A program made the position numbers and the translations under genes. A DNA stretch of 64,000 bases from JADCCX01 sp031431475 (lineage in GTDB: Bacteria > Pseudomonadota > Alphaproteobacteria > Rhizobiales > Beijerinckiaceae), in NCBI GenBank assembly GCA_031431475.1, contig JANPDL010000031.1, positions 1 to 64,000 on the forward strand, in the 5' to 3' direction. The notes beneath the pieces were generated by a model. It saw only the letters and a program-made list of their open reading frames with translations, ran no database searches and was not told the origin of the DNA. Within the stretch, counting starts at the first letter, position 1, and each line of letters begins with the position of its first letter. Shown here in pieces: positions 31,679 through 43,748 of the stretch.

Positions 31679-32668
31679 ATGGCAACAGTCACACTCTCCA
31701 ACCTGACGAAAAGCTGGTCCGGCATCACCGCTGTGGATAATGTCAGTCTGGTTGTGCCTGATGGGCAGCTTGTCGCGCTGCTGGGGCCGTCGGGCTGCGG
31801 CAAATCAACGACGCTGCGCCTGATCGCCGGGCTTGAGGAGCCGGCCTCCGGCACGGTCATGATTGCGGGCCGCGACGTGACGAAACTGCCGCCCTCCGAC
31901 CGTCAGATCTCGATGGTCTTTCAGTCCTATGCGCTGTTCCCGCATCTGACCGTGGGAGAGAACATCATCTTCGGCCTCAAAGTGCGGCGGGTGCCGCGCG
32001 CCGAGAGGGACGAGCGGCTGAGGAAGGTCGCTGACATTGTCGAGCTGACACCTTACCTTGATCGCAAGCCCGGCCAGCTCTCCGGCGGGCAGCGGCAGCG
32101 CGTGGCTCTGGCGCGTGCTATCATCGCCGAACAGCCGGTCTGCCTGATGGATGAGCCCCTGTCGAACCTGGACGCGCAGCTCAGGCACGAAATGCGTGTG
32201 GAAATCCGTTCCCTGCAGCAACGCCTCGGCATGACTATGGTCTATGTGACCCATGACCAGACCGAGGCCATGACAATGGCCGATATCGTGGTGCTGATGC
32301 GGAACGGTAAAATCGAGCAGGCGGGGCCACCGGCAGAACTCTACATGCGGCCCGCAACATCATTCGTCGCCAGCTTTATCGGCGCTCCGGCGATGAACCT
32401 TGTCCGCGACAATGACATTCTGCTGGGTATCCGGCCCGAGCATGTCAGCCTCGGTGAAGGCCCGCAGGATGCGGTCAGGCGCCATGGCACTGTCACATCG
32501 GTTGAATACATGGGGGCGGATACGATTGTCTCGCTTGCGGCGGATGACAGCCGGATCGCCATCCGGTTGCCGGGAGCCTCGACAATACATGTGGGAGATC
32601 AGCTGACGGCGCACTGGGCTTCAAGCGCCCAGAGCCGCTTTGATGCTGCGGGAATGCGGATGAACTAG
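31679..32668 (+). CDS. ABC transporter ATP-binding protein (UgpC/MalK-type)
   Basis: A 329-residue ATPase with intact motifs: Walker A GPSGCGKSTTLRL, Q-loop VFQSYALFPHLT, signature LSGGQRQRVALARA, Walker B VCLMDEPLSNLDAQLR, switch His YVTHDQTEAM. A shortened TOBE region ends the chain. The ATG at 31679 begins exactly where family homology begins. The upstream 119 bases hold no TTGTCCGGACAA site, so this operon may be controlled apart from the GntR island. It heads a six-gene unit: ATPase, binding protein, two permeases and two phosphoesterase-type enzymes. Confidence 0.93.
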   Translation: MATVTLSNLTKSWSGITAVDNVSLVVPDGQLVALLGPSGCGKSTTLRLIAGLEEPASGTVMIAGRDVTKLPPSDRQISMVFQSYALFPHLTVGENIIFGLKVRRVPRAERDERLRKVADIVELTPYLDRKPGQLSGGQRQRVALARAIIAEQPVCLMDEPLSNLDAQLRHEMRVEIRSLQQRLGMTMVYVTHDQTEAMTMADIVVLMRNGKIEQAGPPAELYMRPATSFVASFIGAPAMNLVRDNDILLGIRPEHVSLGEGPQDAVRRHGTVTSVEYMGADTIVSLAADDSRIAIRLPGASTIHVGDQLTAHWASSAQSRFDAAGMRMN

Positions 32669-32708
32669 GACGATCAACAAGATACTTTAAACAGGGGAAA
32701 CAAGGACC

Positions 32709-33998
32709 ATGACAAAACTCACTCGCAGGACATTTTCGGCACTCGCGCTCACAACGCCCTTCATCTCGACTGCGGCGATTGCCCAGGAAGCAGAGGTGCG
32801 CATGTATTTCCCGGTCGCCGTCGGTGGGCCGGTGACCAAGATTATCGATGATTATGCGGCCGCTTTCGAGAAGGTGAACCCTGGCATCAAGATCAAGCCG
32901 GTTTACTCGGGCGATTACATCCAGACCATCACAAAGGTGCTGACCGCGATCAAGGGCGGCGATGTGCCTGAAACCGCCATCTTGCTTGCCGCCGATCTGT
33001 TCACCCTGTTCGACGAGGATGTGATCGTTCCCATAGACGGGTTCGTGAAGACTGACGCCGACAAGGCCTGGCTCGCCTCGTTCTATCCGGCGTTCATGGA
33101 AAATGCCAAGATCGACGGCAAGACCTTCGCCATTCCGTTCCAGCGCTCCACGCCGGTGCTCTATTACAACAAGGATGCGTTCAAGGCCGCCGGTCTGGAT
33201 CCGAACAAGGGTCCATCGAACTGGACCGAAATGCGCGAGATGGCGAAGAAGCTGACAAAGAAGGACGCTTCAGGGGCTGTCACGCAATGGGGTATCCAGA
33301 TTCCGTCGGACGGCAACACCGGCTGGCTCTTTACCGGCATGACAACCGGCAACGCCGTGCGCCTCAGCAATGCCAAGGGCAATCAGGTCTCCTATGATGA
33401 CCCGAAGGTCATCGAGGCCGCCAGCAACTGGTATGACCTGTCGCGCGTCGATGCCAGCCACCCGCCCGGCATCATCTCCTGGGGTGCGACGCCACGCGAC
33501 TTCCTCGAGGGCAAGGCCGCGATGATCTGGCACACCACAGGCAACCTCACCAACATCAGGCAGAACGCGAAATTCGAGTTCGGCGTGGCATGGTTGCCCG
33601 GCATGCGCCAGAACGGGGCACCCACCGGCGGTGGCAATTTCTATGTCTTCAAGGGCACATCGGCGGCCAAGCAGGAAGCGGCGTTCAAGTTCATCAAATT
33701 CATGACACAGCCGGATATCGCAGCCGACTGGTCGGTGAAGACGGGCTATGTTGCGACGTCAGCAGCAGCTTATGCCACGCCGACGCTGAAGACCTATACC
33801 GACGGTTTCTCGCAGGCCATCGTGGCGCGTGACCAGCTCCAGCATGCGGTTCCGGAACTGACGGTGCACGAAAACCAGCGTGTCACCAAGTTCATGAATG
33901 ATGCGATACAGGCCACGCTGACCGGTGCAAAACCGGCGGAAGCCGCGATGAAGCAGGCGCAGGCGGAAGCCATGCGCGTGCTCGCAGCCTACAAGTGA
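32709..33998 (+). CDS. Extracellular solute-binding protein (UgpB-like, family 1)
   Basis: A 429-residue periplasmic binding protein. Signal peptide with LTRRTFSALALTTPFISTAAIAQ, cleavage near residue 25. The mature part shows the family 1 pattern: VYSGDYIQTITKVLTAIKGG, PVLYYNKDAFKAAGLDPNKG, and the GGGNFYVFKGTS loop usual in glycerol-3-phosphate-binding relatives. With the two permeases, the ATPase and the phosphoesterases in the same operon, a glycerophosphate or glycerophosphodiester is a reasonable guess. The binding residues were not verified. Confidence 0.88.
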   Translation: MTKLTRRTFSALALTTPFISTAAIAQEAEVRMYFPVAVGGPVTKIIDDYAAAFEKVNPGIKIKPVYSGDYIQTITKVLTAIKGGDVPETAILLAADLFTLFDEDVIVPIDGFVKTDADKAWLASFYPAFMENAKIDGKTFAIPFQRSTPVLYYNKDAFKAAGLDPNKGPSNWTEMREMAKKLTKKDASGAVTQWGIQIPSDGNTGWLFTGMTTGNAVRLSNAKGNQVSYDDPKVIEAASNWYDLSRVDASHPPGIISWGATPRDFLEGKAAMIWHTTGNLTNIRQNAKFEFGVAWLPGMRQNGAPTGGGNFYVFKGTSAAKQEAAFKFIKFMTQPDIAADWSVKTGYVATSAAAYATPTLKTYTDGFSQAIVARDQLQHAVPELTVHENQRVTKFMNDAIQATLTGAKPAEAAMKQAQAEAMRVLAAYK

Positions 33999-34062
33999 GG
34001 GTATGACAGGCTGGACTGCGCCGATCCTCGCATCAAAGGGATCGGCGCTTCCGGTGTAACGC

Positions 34063-34938
34063 ATGACAGGTTCCCGCAATTCCCTTCACGCCTGGCTGCT
34101 GGTTTTTCCGGCCTGCGTCCTGCTGGCAGCGTTCACGCATATCCCGATCATCACAACCTTTATTCACAGCTTCTACTCGACCCCACGCCCCCGCCGCCCG
34201 TCACGCTTTGTCGGTCTCGACAATTACGAGGCGATGCTGACCGATCCGATCTTCTGGAAAGCACTGTGGAACAACGCGGTCTATGCCCTGACCTCCGTGC
34301 CGATCTCGATTGCGCTGGCGATGATCATGGCGCTGTTCGTCAACGGCAAACTCCGGGGCAAGGGCTTTGTGCGTCTGGCGTATTTCACACCGACCGTACT
34401 GCCGATGATTGCGGTCGCCAACATCTGGCTGTTTTTCTACAATCCGCAATATGGGCTTATCGATCAGCTTCTGAAGCCCTTCGGCATTGTGGGAGTGAAC
34501 TGGCTGGGCACGCAGTCTACAGCGCTGTGGTGCCTTATTGTTGTCGCCGTGTGGAAGGAGGCCGGCTTCTTCATGATCTTCTATCTGGCCGCCCTCCAGA
34601 ACATTTCGCCTGACCTGCGCGAGGCGGCCTCCATCGAGGGGACCAGCCGCTGGACCTTCTTCTGGCGCATCACTTTCCCCTTGCTGATGCCGACAACGCT
34701 GTTCGTCATGGTCAATGCGGTAATCAATGCTTTCCGCCTCGTGGACCATATCTTTGTCATGACCGGCGGTGGTCCTGACAATTCGACCTCGGTGCTGCTG
34801 TTTCATATCTACACCGTTGGCTTCCGGTTCTTCGATCAGGCCTATGCAGCAACCCTGACCATGGTACTGCTGGCCATCCTCGCCCTGATCGCGATTGGCC
34901 AGTTCCTGCTCACGGACAAGCGGGTGCATTACGAATGA
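34063..34938 (+). CDS. ABC transporter permease (UgpA-type)
   Basis: A 291-residue inner-membrane subunit with six predicted helices. RPSRFVGLDNYEAMLTDPIFWKALWNN in the first periplasmic loop and the coupling segment LREAASIEGTSRWTFFWRITFP are typical of sugar and glycerophosphate permeases of the MalF/UgpA kind. It follows the binding-protein gene by 64 bases and overlaps the next permease gene by four bases (ATGA). Confidence 0.92.
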   Translation: MTGSRNSLHAWLLVFPACVLLAAFTHIPIITTFIHSFYSTPRPRRPSRFVGLDNYEAMLTDPIFWKALWNNAVYALTSVPISIALAMIMALFVNGKLRGKGFVRLAYFTPTVLPMIAVANIWLFFYNPQYGLIDQLLKPFGIVGVNWLGTQSTALWCLIVVAVWKEAGFFMIFYLAALQNISPDLREAASIEGTSRWTFFWRITFPLLMPTTLFVMVNAVINAFRLVDHIFVMTGGGPDNSTSVLLFHIYTVGFRFFDQAYAATLTMVLLAILALIAIGQFLLTDKRVHYE

Positions 34939-35762
34939 GCCTCATCGACCATCACGACACAACGGGCGAATGGCTGGAAACACTTGCGGCGTGGATGCTT
35001 GGCCTGCTCTGGCTGCTGCCCCTGCTCTTTGCCGTATGGACGGCCTTTCACCCCAGCGCCTATGTCGCGACCTTCGACCTGTTCGCGCCCCTGACACTGG
35101 AAAACTTTGCGACGGCCTGGAATGCAGCGCCCTTTGCCCGCTATTTCCTCAATACGGTACTGCTCGTCACAGGTATACTGATCGCCCAGTTCATCCTGTG
35201 CACGCTGGCCGCCTTCGCCTTTGCGCGCTTCGATTTCAGGGGGCGCGACTTCCTGTTCGCACTGGTGCTGATCCAGTTGATGGTTTCGCCCGATATTCTC
35301 ATTCTGGAGAACTACATCACCATCCGCTCGCTGGGTCTGGTGGACACATTGCCCGCCATCGCGCTGCCCTATCTCGCCTCGGCCTTCGGCATCTTCCTCC
35401 TGCGCCAGACCTTCAAATCCATCCCGAAAGATTTCGAGGAAGCCGCGCGGATCGAGGGATGCTCCACGCTGGGCGTGCTCTGGCGCGTCTATATCCCGCT
35501 GGGCAAGCCGATCTACCTCGCTTACGGGCTGGTGCTCGTCAGCTTCCACTGGAACAATTATCTCTGGCCGCTGATCATCACCAATTCAGTCAGCACGCGG
35601 CCGCTGACGGTGGGTCTCGCTATCTTCGCCTCCCCCGATCAGGGCATTGACTGGTCGGTGATCTGTGCCGCGACGCTGATGACTTCCGGTCCACTGCTGA
35701 TCGCATTCCTGCTGTTCCAGCGCCAGTTCGTGCAAAGCTTCATGCGGGCTGGCGTGCGCTGA
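34935..35762 (+). CDS. ABC transporter permease (UgpE-type)
   Basis: A 275-residue partner permease of the MalG/UgpE kind. Six helices are visible and the coupling loop reads DFEEAARIEGCSTLGVLWRVYIP. LLPLLFAVWTAFHPS marks the first helix. The start overlaps the UgpA-type gene by four bases and the stop overlaps the next gene's ATG (TGATG), so translation of the operon is continuous. Confidence 0.92.
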   Translation: MSLIDHHDTTGEWLETLAAWMLGLLWLLPLLFAVWTAFHPSAYVATFDLFAPLTLENFATAWNAAPFARYFLNTVLLVTGILIAQFILCTLAAFAFARFDFRGRDFLFALVLIQLMVSPDILILENYITIRSLGLVDTLPAIALPYLASAFGIFLLRQTFKSIPKDFEEAARIEGCSTLGVLWRVYIPLGKPIYLAYGLVLVSFHWNNYLWPLIITNSVSTRPLTVGLAIFASPDQGIDWSVICAATLMTSGPLLIAFLLFQRQFVQSFMRAGVR

Positions 35763-36601
35763 TGAAGCTCATCACCTGGAATATCCAGTGGGCACTTGGC
35801 ACGGACGGCATCATGGATCCCGCACGGATCGTGAATCATGCACGATCCATGGCGGATTTTGATGTGCTCTGCCTGCAGGAAGTGGCGGACAACTGGCCGG
35901 AACTGAAGGCATCGCCCGGCATGAACCAGTTCGCGGCCTTTGCCGAGCTTCTGCCGAGCTATCAGGCGATTGAAGGCGTGGCGCTTGAAACACGCGACGC
36001 ATCAGACAGGCCCAAACGCTTCGGCAACATGATCCTGACGCGCCTGCCCGTCGTGCACGCGCTCCGGCACATTCTGCCATGGCCAGCGGTGGAGACCAAC
36101 AACATGCCGCGCGGTCTGATCGAGACGGTGGTTACGAGCGCTTCAGGCCCGCTGCGGCTGATGACGACGCATCTTGAATATTCTCACTCCGCGATCCGCC
36201 AGCAACAGGTCGAGGCCTTGCGCGATATTCACGCCAGCGCCTGTGCGCGGATGGCAACACTCTGCAGCGACGGGGCGGGAACCTATGCCCGCACGCCATC
36301 CACCATGTCAGCCATCCTCACGGGCGATTTCAACATGAAGCCGCATGATCCACTGAAACAGCATATCAGCGACCCGTTTGATCAGGGATTTCCGCGTCTT
36401 GTCGACAGCTGGGAAGTCCTGAACGGCGACAAGCCGCATCCGCTGACATCTTGCATTGCCGATCAGACCCACGGCACCCCGCATTGCTGCGATTACATCT
36501 TCATCACCGAAGACCTTGCCCCGCGTATCCGCCGTATCACCTGCGACGAGGACACGCGCGTCTCCGATCACCAGCCTATCCTGATCGAGATTGAATCATG
36601 A
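35762..36601 (+). CDS. Endonuclease/exonuclease/phosphatase-family hydrolase
   Basis: A 279-residue metal-dependent phosphoesterase without signal peptide. Family motifs are clear: N in ITWNIQW, E in CLQEVADNW, THLEYSHSAIRQQQ, GDFNMKP (Asp and Asn) and the terminal SDHQPIL. Members cleave phosphodiesters in DNA, inositol phosphates or sphingomyelin-type lipids. Its place in an importer operon and beside a metallophosphoesterase suggests a cytoplasmic role on the imported phosphodiester. Confidence 0.88.
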   Translation: MKLITWNIQWALGTDGIMDPARIVNHARSMADFDVLCLQEVADNWPELKASPGMNQFAAFAELLPSYQAIEGVALETRDASDRPKRFGNMILTRLPVVHALRHILPWPAVETNNMPRGLIETVVTSASGPLRLMTTHLEYSHSAIRQQQVEALRDIHASACARMATLCSDGAGTYARTPSTMSAILTGDFNMKPHDPLKQHISDPFDQGFPRLVDSWEVLNGDKPHPLTSCIADQTHGTPHCCDYIFITEDLAPRIRRITCDEDTRVSDHQPILIEIES

Positions 36602-37443
36602 CGGTACGCATCGCCCAGATCTCCGACCTGCATGTTTCGCCGGAAAAGCCTTTCTTCAATGCCAACATGGACCGGCTGATGGAGGATCTGCGCACGTCAC
36701 GGCCAGATATCGTGCTGAACACCGGCGATCTCGGGCTTTATGGCGAGAAGGACAATGGTGATCTTGGCCTCGCGCAAGACGCCCACAAGGCTCTCGGCCT
36801 CGAAACCCATGTTGTGCCGGGCAACCACGATGTCGGCGAGCATCCCGATATTCCGGACCGTGTCTGGGTGGATGAAGCGAGCCTTGCGCGCTATCGCCAG
36901 CGGATCGGCATAGATTTCTGGACGCTTGATCTGCCGGGATGGCGCTTCGTCGGCCTCAACTCGCTCATTGTCGGCACCGGCCTGTCAGGCGACGAAGGCC
37001 AGACTGCAATGCTGCAAAAGGCTGCCCGTGAGCGGGGAGGGCGGGCACTAGCCATCATCATGCACAAGCCACTGTGCGATCTTGACCTTGAAGACCCGCT
37101 GATCAGCAACCGCTTCACCACCTTGCAGGCGCGCCGCAAGCTGATGCAGGCCACGGGCGACGATACCCCTCAGCTGATCCTGTGCGGCCATATCCATCAA
37201 TACCGCGATGTGCAGATCGCAGGCAGCCACCACATCTGGGGACCGGCGGCATCTTTCGTGATCGGCGATCCGTGGCAGCCATCCTACGGGGCCAAACCGG
37301 TGGGCTATCTGGAGCATCTGTTCCACGCCGACGGCAGCCATTCCCACCGGCTGATGACCGTGCGCGATCTCGTACACCATGACCTCGCCACCATGCCCGA
37401 GGTCTATGGCGACGTTACCCGGCGCGGACCGGGTAATGCCTGA
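36598..37443 (+). CDS. Metallophosphoesterase (glycerophosphodiesterase/CpdA-like)
   Basis: A 281-residue calcineurin-like phosphoesterase. All metal-ligand motifs are present in order: QISDLHV, NTGDLGLYG, VPGNHDVGE, IIMHKPL and CGHIHQY. The layout is that of class III phosphodiesterases such as CpdA and GpdQ. With the Ugp-like importer it most likely splits an imported glycerophosphodiester, taking the place of the unrelated UgpQ; cyclic nucleotide hydrolysis is an alternative. It overlaps the preceding gene in ATGA and closes the operon. Confidence 0.9.
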   Translation: MTVRIAQISDLHVSPEKPFFNANMDRLMEDLRTSRPDIVLNTGDLGLYGEKDNGDLGLAQDAHKALGLETHVVPGNHDVGEHPDIPDRVWVDEASLARYRQRIGIDFWTLDLPGWRFVGLNSLIVGTGLSGDEGQTAMLQKAARERGGRALAIIMHKPLCDLDLEDPLISNRFTTLQARRKLMQATGDDTPQLILCGHIHQYRDVQIAGSHHIWGPAASFVIGDPWQPSYGAKPVGYLEHLFHADGSHSHRLMTVRDLVHHDLATMPEVYGDVTRRGPGNA

Positions 37444-37539
37444 TAGAACACGAGACGCCCTCAACAACCTTGACGGGAGTTCCCTGCTCCGCCCACATTG
37501 ATTCATCGTACTTTCTGGCAAAACGAAGGGGAGTGGCGC

Positions 37540-39072
37540 ATGCTTGCTTTATCCAGACGGGATATCATCCGGAGTTCAGGAGCCATGGCACTGCTGGCCA
37601 CCTCCGGGTTGATGCAGGGGGCATCGGCGCAACGTGCTCCTCTGCTGCGCTTCGGATTGTCAGCATGGCCGCCGAACCTGCAACCCTGGGTCAGCACCGG
37701 GGCATCGGCCGGCACCATCAAGATGCTGATCCATGGTCGGCTGATAACCTATGACAAACTTGGCAATATGGTGGGGGAACTTGCCGAGAGCTTCGCTCGC
37801 GATACAGACGGCGCCTGGGTGGTGAAGCTTGTCCCCAATGCCGTGTTCCACAATGGCGAGCCGGTGACGTCAGCCGATGTGAAGTATACGATCGAACAGA
37901 TCGCAGGTGAAAAATCCACGGCGTATATGCGCGGCCAGTTCCAAAGCGTGGACCGCGTCGAGACGCCTGACGCGCGCACCGTGCGCATCTATACCAAGGT
38001 GCCCGTGGCGACGCTGCCCAGCTGGTTTGGCAACTACAACATGCCCGTCGTCTGGAAGGGTTCGCCCGCGAACGAGCCCGTTGGCTGCGGGGCCTACAGG
38101 CTTGATACGCAGGAGCGCGGCACATCAATCGAGCTTGTCGCTTTTGACCGCTATTTTCGCACGGGCCTGCCGCGCATCGAACGGTTGCGCTTCGTTGTCT
38201 ACGCCGACGAGAACCTGCGCTTCGCCGCGCTGAAATCCGGCGATATCGACATGATCGAGTATGTACCGTGGCAATCGATGAGCGCGGTGGAAGCCGATCC
38301 GCGCCTCAAGCTCGACACCCAGTATGGGCCGTTCATGGATATCCTGTTCAACGGATCAAAGGGACCCTTTACCGATCCGCGTGTCCGCCGCGCCGTGGCC
38401 CACGCCGTCCGGCGCGAGGACATTGTGCAGGCGGCTTTCTTCGGTCGCGGAAAGATACTGGAAGGCGTACCCATCGTGGAAGGCACGCCGTGGCACGATC
38501 CCGAACTGTCGCGTGGCTGGCGCTATGATTTGGTCGAGGCGAAGCGCCTGCTCGCGGCAGCAGGCGTGCCAAATGGCTTCCAGACGGTGATGCTGGCAAC
38601 AGCACAGTTCGGCATGCACAAGGACACGGCGGAGGTGGTGCAGCAGCATCTCGCCGCCATCGGCATCCAGTGCGACTTGCGCCTGCCCGACTGGTCGACG
38701 CGGGTGCGACTGGGCTCGACCGGACAATATGAAATCGCGATCCATGGCGTGGCTGCAGACAACAATGATCCCGATGGTCTCAGCGTGATCATGGACACAT
38801 CGCTGTCGCCCACCCATGGCCGTTCGTTCGGTCTGAGCGCGCCGCGCACCGTGGATCTGCTGGCGAAAGGCCGCGCCGAGTTTGACGAGACAAAGCGCGT
38901 CGCTATTTACAAGGACATGCAGCGGGCGGCACTGGAGGAGGTTCCGCTTGTGGGTCTGGCGTGGCGTGCACAGGGTTACGGCATGGACAAGCGCGTCACG
39001 GGGTTCACCAATATTCCCGGTGCATTGTCAACCTCGTCGGGCCTGATGCTAACCGAGACGACCATCAGCTGA
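37540..39072 (+). CDS. Solute-binding protein of peptide/nickel type (SBP_bac_5)
   Basis: A 510-residue periplasmic protein. The start at 37540 has AAGGGGAG before it. Twin-arginine-like leader (LSRRDIIRSSGAMALLATSG, cleavage near ...GASAQ), then the family 5 fold: VVKLVPNAVFHNGEPVTSAD, DPRVRRAVAHAVRRED, and a late NNDPDG segment. It captures the ligand for the Dpp-like importer encoded directly downstream (stop and next start share one base). The substrate is unknown; linked enzymes point to an amide or hydroxy-acid compound more than a plain peptide. It belongs to the same family as the binding domain fused to the kinase at 292-3021. Confidence 0.92.
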   Translation: MLALSRRDIIRSSGAMALLATSGLMQGASAQRAPLLRFGLSAWPPNLQPWVSTGASAGTIKMLIHGRLITYDKLGNMVGELAESFARDTDGAWVVKLVPNAVFHNGEPVTSADVKYTIEQIAGEKSTAYMRGQFQSVDRVETPDARTVRIYTKVPVATLPSWFGNYNMPVVWKGSPANEPVGCGAYRLDTQERGTSIELVAFDRYFRTGLPRIERLRFVVYADENLRFAALKSGDIDMIEYVPWQSMSAVEADPRLKLDTQYGPFMDILFNGSKGPFTDPRVRRAVAHAVRREDIVQAAFFGRGKILEGVPIVEGTPWHDPELSRGWRYDLVEAKRLLAAAGVPNGFQTVMLATAQFGMHKDTAEVVQQHLAAIGIQCDLRLPDWSTRVRLGSTGQYEIAIHGVAADNNDPDGLSVIMDTSLSPTHGRSFGLSAPRTVDLLAKGRAEFDETKRVAIYKDMQRAALEEVPLVGLAWRAQGYGMDKRVTGFTNIPGALSTSSGLMLTETTIS

Positions 39073-40018
39073 TGGCATATCTGCTCGGCAGGGTCGCGAC
39101 TTCCATCATGCTGGCATTTGCCGTCGCCACGATTGTGTTCCTGACGCTCCATCTGGTGCCAGGTGATCCGGCGGAGCTTCTGCTCTCGACCGGAGGCATC
39201 ACACCCGACCCCGCTGCCGTGGCAGAATTGCGGGAAAAGCTCGGCCTTAACCGGCCTCTTCATGTCCAGTACCTTGGCTTTCTCAAGGATCTCGCCCAAG
39301 GCGATCTTGGACGCTCGCTCGTCGATGATTATTCCGTTGCTGCCGAGATCGCGCTGCGCCTGCCACGCACGCTGGAGCTCATCGTGGGGGGCACGTTGAT
39401 TGGGCTCGTGCTGGGTGTTCCGGCCGGTCTCCATGCAGCGATCCATGCGGGCGGCGCCTTTGACCGGATCATGTCGGGCTTCATGGCGCTGGTGATGGCG
39501 GTGCCGGTATTTGTGCTGGGCACACTTTTGATCCTGCTGCTGGCGCAGACGCTCAAACTCATGCCTGCGGGCGGGTACGTTGCCTTCTCCAGCGATCCTG
39601 CAAAGCATCTGTTGCTGCTCACATTGCCCGCCATCGTCATCGGCAAGGGGCTGGTCGCCATCATCTTCCGCATGACGCGGGCGAGTGTGCTCGACACGCT
39701 GCCGAAGGACCATGTGCGTACGGCCCGCGCCAAGGGTCTGACGCAGCGCCGCGTGATGCTGCATCATGTGCTGCGCAATGCTTTCGCTCCGGTGCTGACA
39801 GTGCTCGGCCTGCATATGGGCGCGTTGCTGGGCGGCACAGTGCTGGTCGAATACGTGTTCAACTGGCCCGGCCTCTCGACGCCGCTGATCCGCGCTGTGG
39901 AAGCCCGCGACTATCCGATGGTGGTGGGTATCGTGCTGACCATCTCTGGGTTGTTTCTGCTGATCAACCTGATCGTCGATCTGCTCTATGCCGTGCTCGA
40001 CCCTCGGGTGCGCACGGG

Positions 40019-40022
<4 letters not shown>
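39072..40022 (+). CDS. ABC transporter permease (DppB-type)
   Basis: A 316-residue inner-membrane subunit. The N-terminus (YLLGRVATSIMLAFAVATIV, HLVPGDPAELLL) and the coupling region (VRTARAKGLTQRRVMLHHVL) are diagnostic of the DppB/OppB family. The closing EYVFNWPGLSTPLIRAVEARD is also typical. The start overlaps the binding-protein stop (TGATG), and the stop overlaps the next gene by four bases. Confidence 0.94.
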
Positions 40023-41904
<1,882 letters not shown>

Positions 41905-41908
<4 letters not shown>

Positions 41909-42885
41909 TCGCTGAACAACCGCTCATCGAGGCGAAGGCCGTGTCCGCCAGCTTCAGCCGCAAGCGGTTTCTTGGCCGTGCGTCAGTGGTGCGTGCGGTC
42001 TGCGATGTCAGTCTTGCTATCGGTCGGGGAGAGACGGTTGGTGTGGTCGGCGAAAGTGGTTCCGGCAAGAGCACACTCGGCCGCCTGCTTCTTGGACTGC
42101 TGAAGCCCAGCGCTGGCGCCGTGCACTTCGATGGCCGCCCGTTAGCTGACCTCCCGGCTGCGGAATGGCGAGCGCTCAGGCGTCGCATGCAGATTGTCTT
42201 TCAGGACCCCTACGGCAGCCTTGATCCCCGTCGCCGTATCGGCGAGCAGATCGGCGATAGTCTGGTGATCCACGGGCTTGTGCCGGCATCCGGACAGATG
42301 GAGCGTGTGTGCGCGCTTCTCGCTTTGGTGGGGCTCGATCCCGTCCATGCCGAGCGCTTTCCCCACGAGTTCTCGGGTGGTCAGCGCCAGCGCATCGGCA
42401 TTGCCCGGGCGCTCGCCGCAGGCCCGGAGTTCATTGTGGCAGACGAGCCGGTGAGTTCACTCGATGTGTCCATTCAGGCACAGATACTTGAGCTGCTGGA
42501 TCAGCTCAGGCGCGATCTCAATCTTGCCATGCTGTTCATCAGCCATGATCTTGCCGTCGTGCGCCACCTCTGCGACCGTGTCATGGTGATGTATCTGGGT
42601 CGCGTGATGGAGGAAGGACCGGCAAACACGGTGCTGGATCACCCGCGCCATCCCTACACCCGCGCGCTCGTCTCGGCTACGCCGCGTGTCCGCCGCAAAG
42701 CCGGGACCGCACCGCGCATCCTGCTGCCTGGTGATCCGCCAAGCCCGTCCAGCCCGCCCTCCGGCTGCGTTTTCCGCACACGCTGTGCTTTCGCAATCGA
42801 TGATTGTGCGCGTATCGTGCCGGTGCTGGATACTATCGGTCAGGGGCATTCTGTTGCCTGCCTTCGGCACCATGAACTTGCCTGA
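41905..42885 (+). CDS. ABC transporter ATP-binding protein (DppF/OppF-type)
   Basis: A 326-residue ATPase. Walker A GESGSGKSTLGRL, Q-loop VFQDPYGSLDPRRRI, signature FSGGQRQRIGIARAL, Walker B FIVADEPVSSLDVSIQ and switch His FISHDLAVV are intact. The C-terminal region has the family cysteine pattern (GCVFRTRCAFAIDDC). It pairs with the ATPase half of the preceding fusion. The start lies in the ATGA overlap with that gene. Confidence 0.94.
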
Positions 42886-42914
42886 ACAACCAAAACACGG
42901 AGAAATCAGAAGCC

Positions 42915-43736
42915 ATGATGAGTGTCACCAGTCCCAAGGTCCACATGGGCATGATCACCGGCGGCGAGGCGCGTGAGCTTTACGCCTCCAATCCCGTCAT
43001 CCTGCTGCCCATGGGCAGCCAGGAAGACCAGGGTCCGCACGCTCCCATGGGCGATTATCTGCAGGCGGAGAAGATCGCCGAACTGGCTGCGGTGCGGGCC
43101 ACCGCCTCAGGCACGCGCACGGTCGTGGCACCGGTTCTGGCCTTTGGTGGCGCGGATTTCTTCGGCCCCATGGTGGGCGGTATCGCCATCACGCCCGCCA
43201 CGCTCACGGCCGTAATCACCGATATGGTGGCGTCGCTGCACCGTAACGGCCTGACCCGACTGATCGTCATCAACGGCCACGGCGGCAATGTGGGGCCGAT
43301 CCTTGAGGTGGCGCGCACCGTGCAACGGGACAAGGGACTCGTGCTGCCGAGCCTTTATCTCTGGCGCATAGCCTATGCGCTGATGCCTGGCCTGCTGGGC
43401 GCGGAGCTTTCCACGAAGGTGGCAGGCCATGGGGCCGATCCGCTCACCAGCATCGGCCTGCATCTGATGCCGGAGATCATGCGCCCGGACATGATCCCCG
43501 TGAGCACAGCGCTGAAGCGCGATCCCTTGCTCGACCTGCCTTTCACCGGGCTAGGCACGGCGTCCTTCGAAGGAGCCGAGGTTGGCCTCCCCAACGAGTA
43601 TGATGATGTCTACACGCAGGGCGTTGGCAAGGGCGATCCGCGCCTATGCTCGGCGGAGAACGGCAAGCTGCTGGCTGACAAGCTCGCTGATATCTGCGCG
43701 CGGTTTGCGGCGCATTTTGCTGCGCGGATGGCCTAA
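42915..43736 (+). CDS. Creatininase-family amidohydrolase
   Basis: A 273-residue hydrolase of the creatininase/creatinine amidohydrolase fold. Metal-binding motifs are seen: LLPMGSQEDQGPHAPMGDY (Glu, His and Asp ligands), IVINGHGGNVGPILE and VAGHGADPLTSIG. Members open cyclic amides or act on formamides and mycofactocin or FAPy precursors. The start lies 29 bases after the ATPase gene with CGGAGAAATCAGAAGCC before it. It likely processes the compound brought in by the Dpp-like importer. Confidence 0.88.
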   Translation: MMSVTSPKVHMGMITGGEARELYASNPVILLPMGSQEDQGPHAPMGDYLQAEKIAELAAVRATASGTRTVVAPVLAFGGADFFGPMVGGIAITPATLTAVITDMVASLHRNGLTRLIVINGHGGNVGPILEVARTVQRDKGLVLPSLYLWRIAYALMPGLLGAELSTKVAGHGADPLTSIGLHLMPEIMRPDMIPVSTALKRDPLLDLPFTGLGTASFEGAEVGLPNEYDDVYTQGVGKGDPRLCSAENGKLLADKLADICARFAAHFAARMA

Positions 43737-43748
43737 CAGGAGGCGAAG

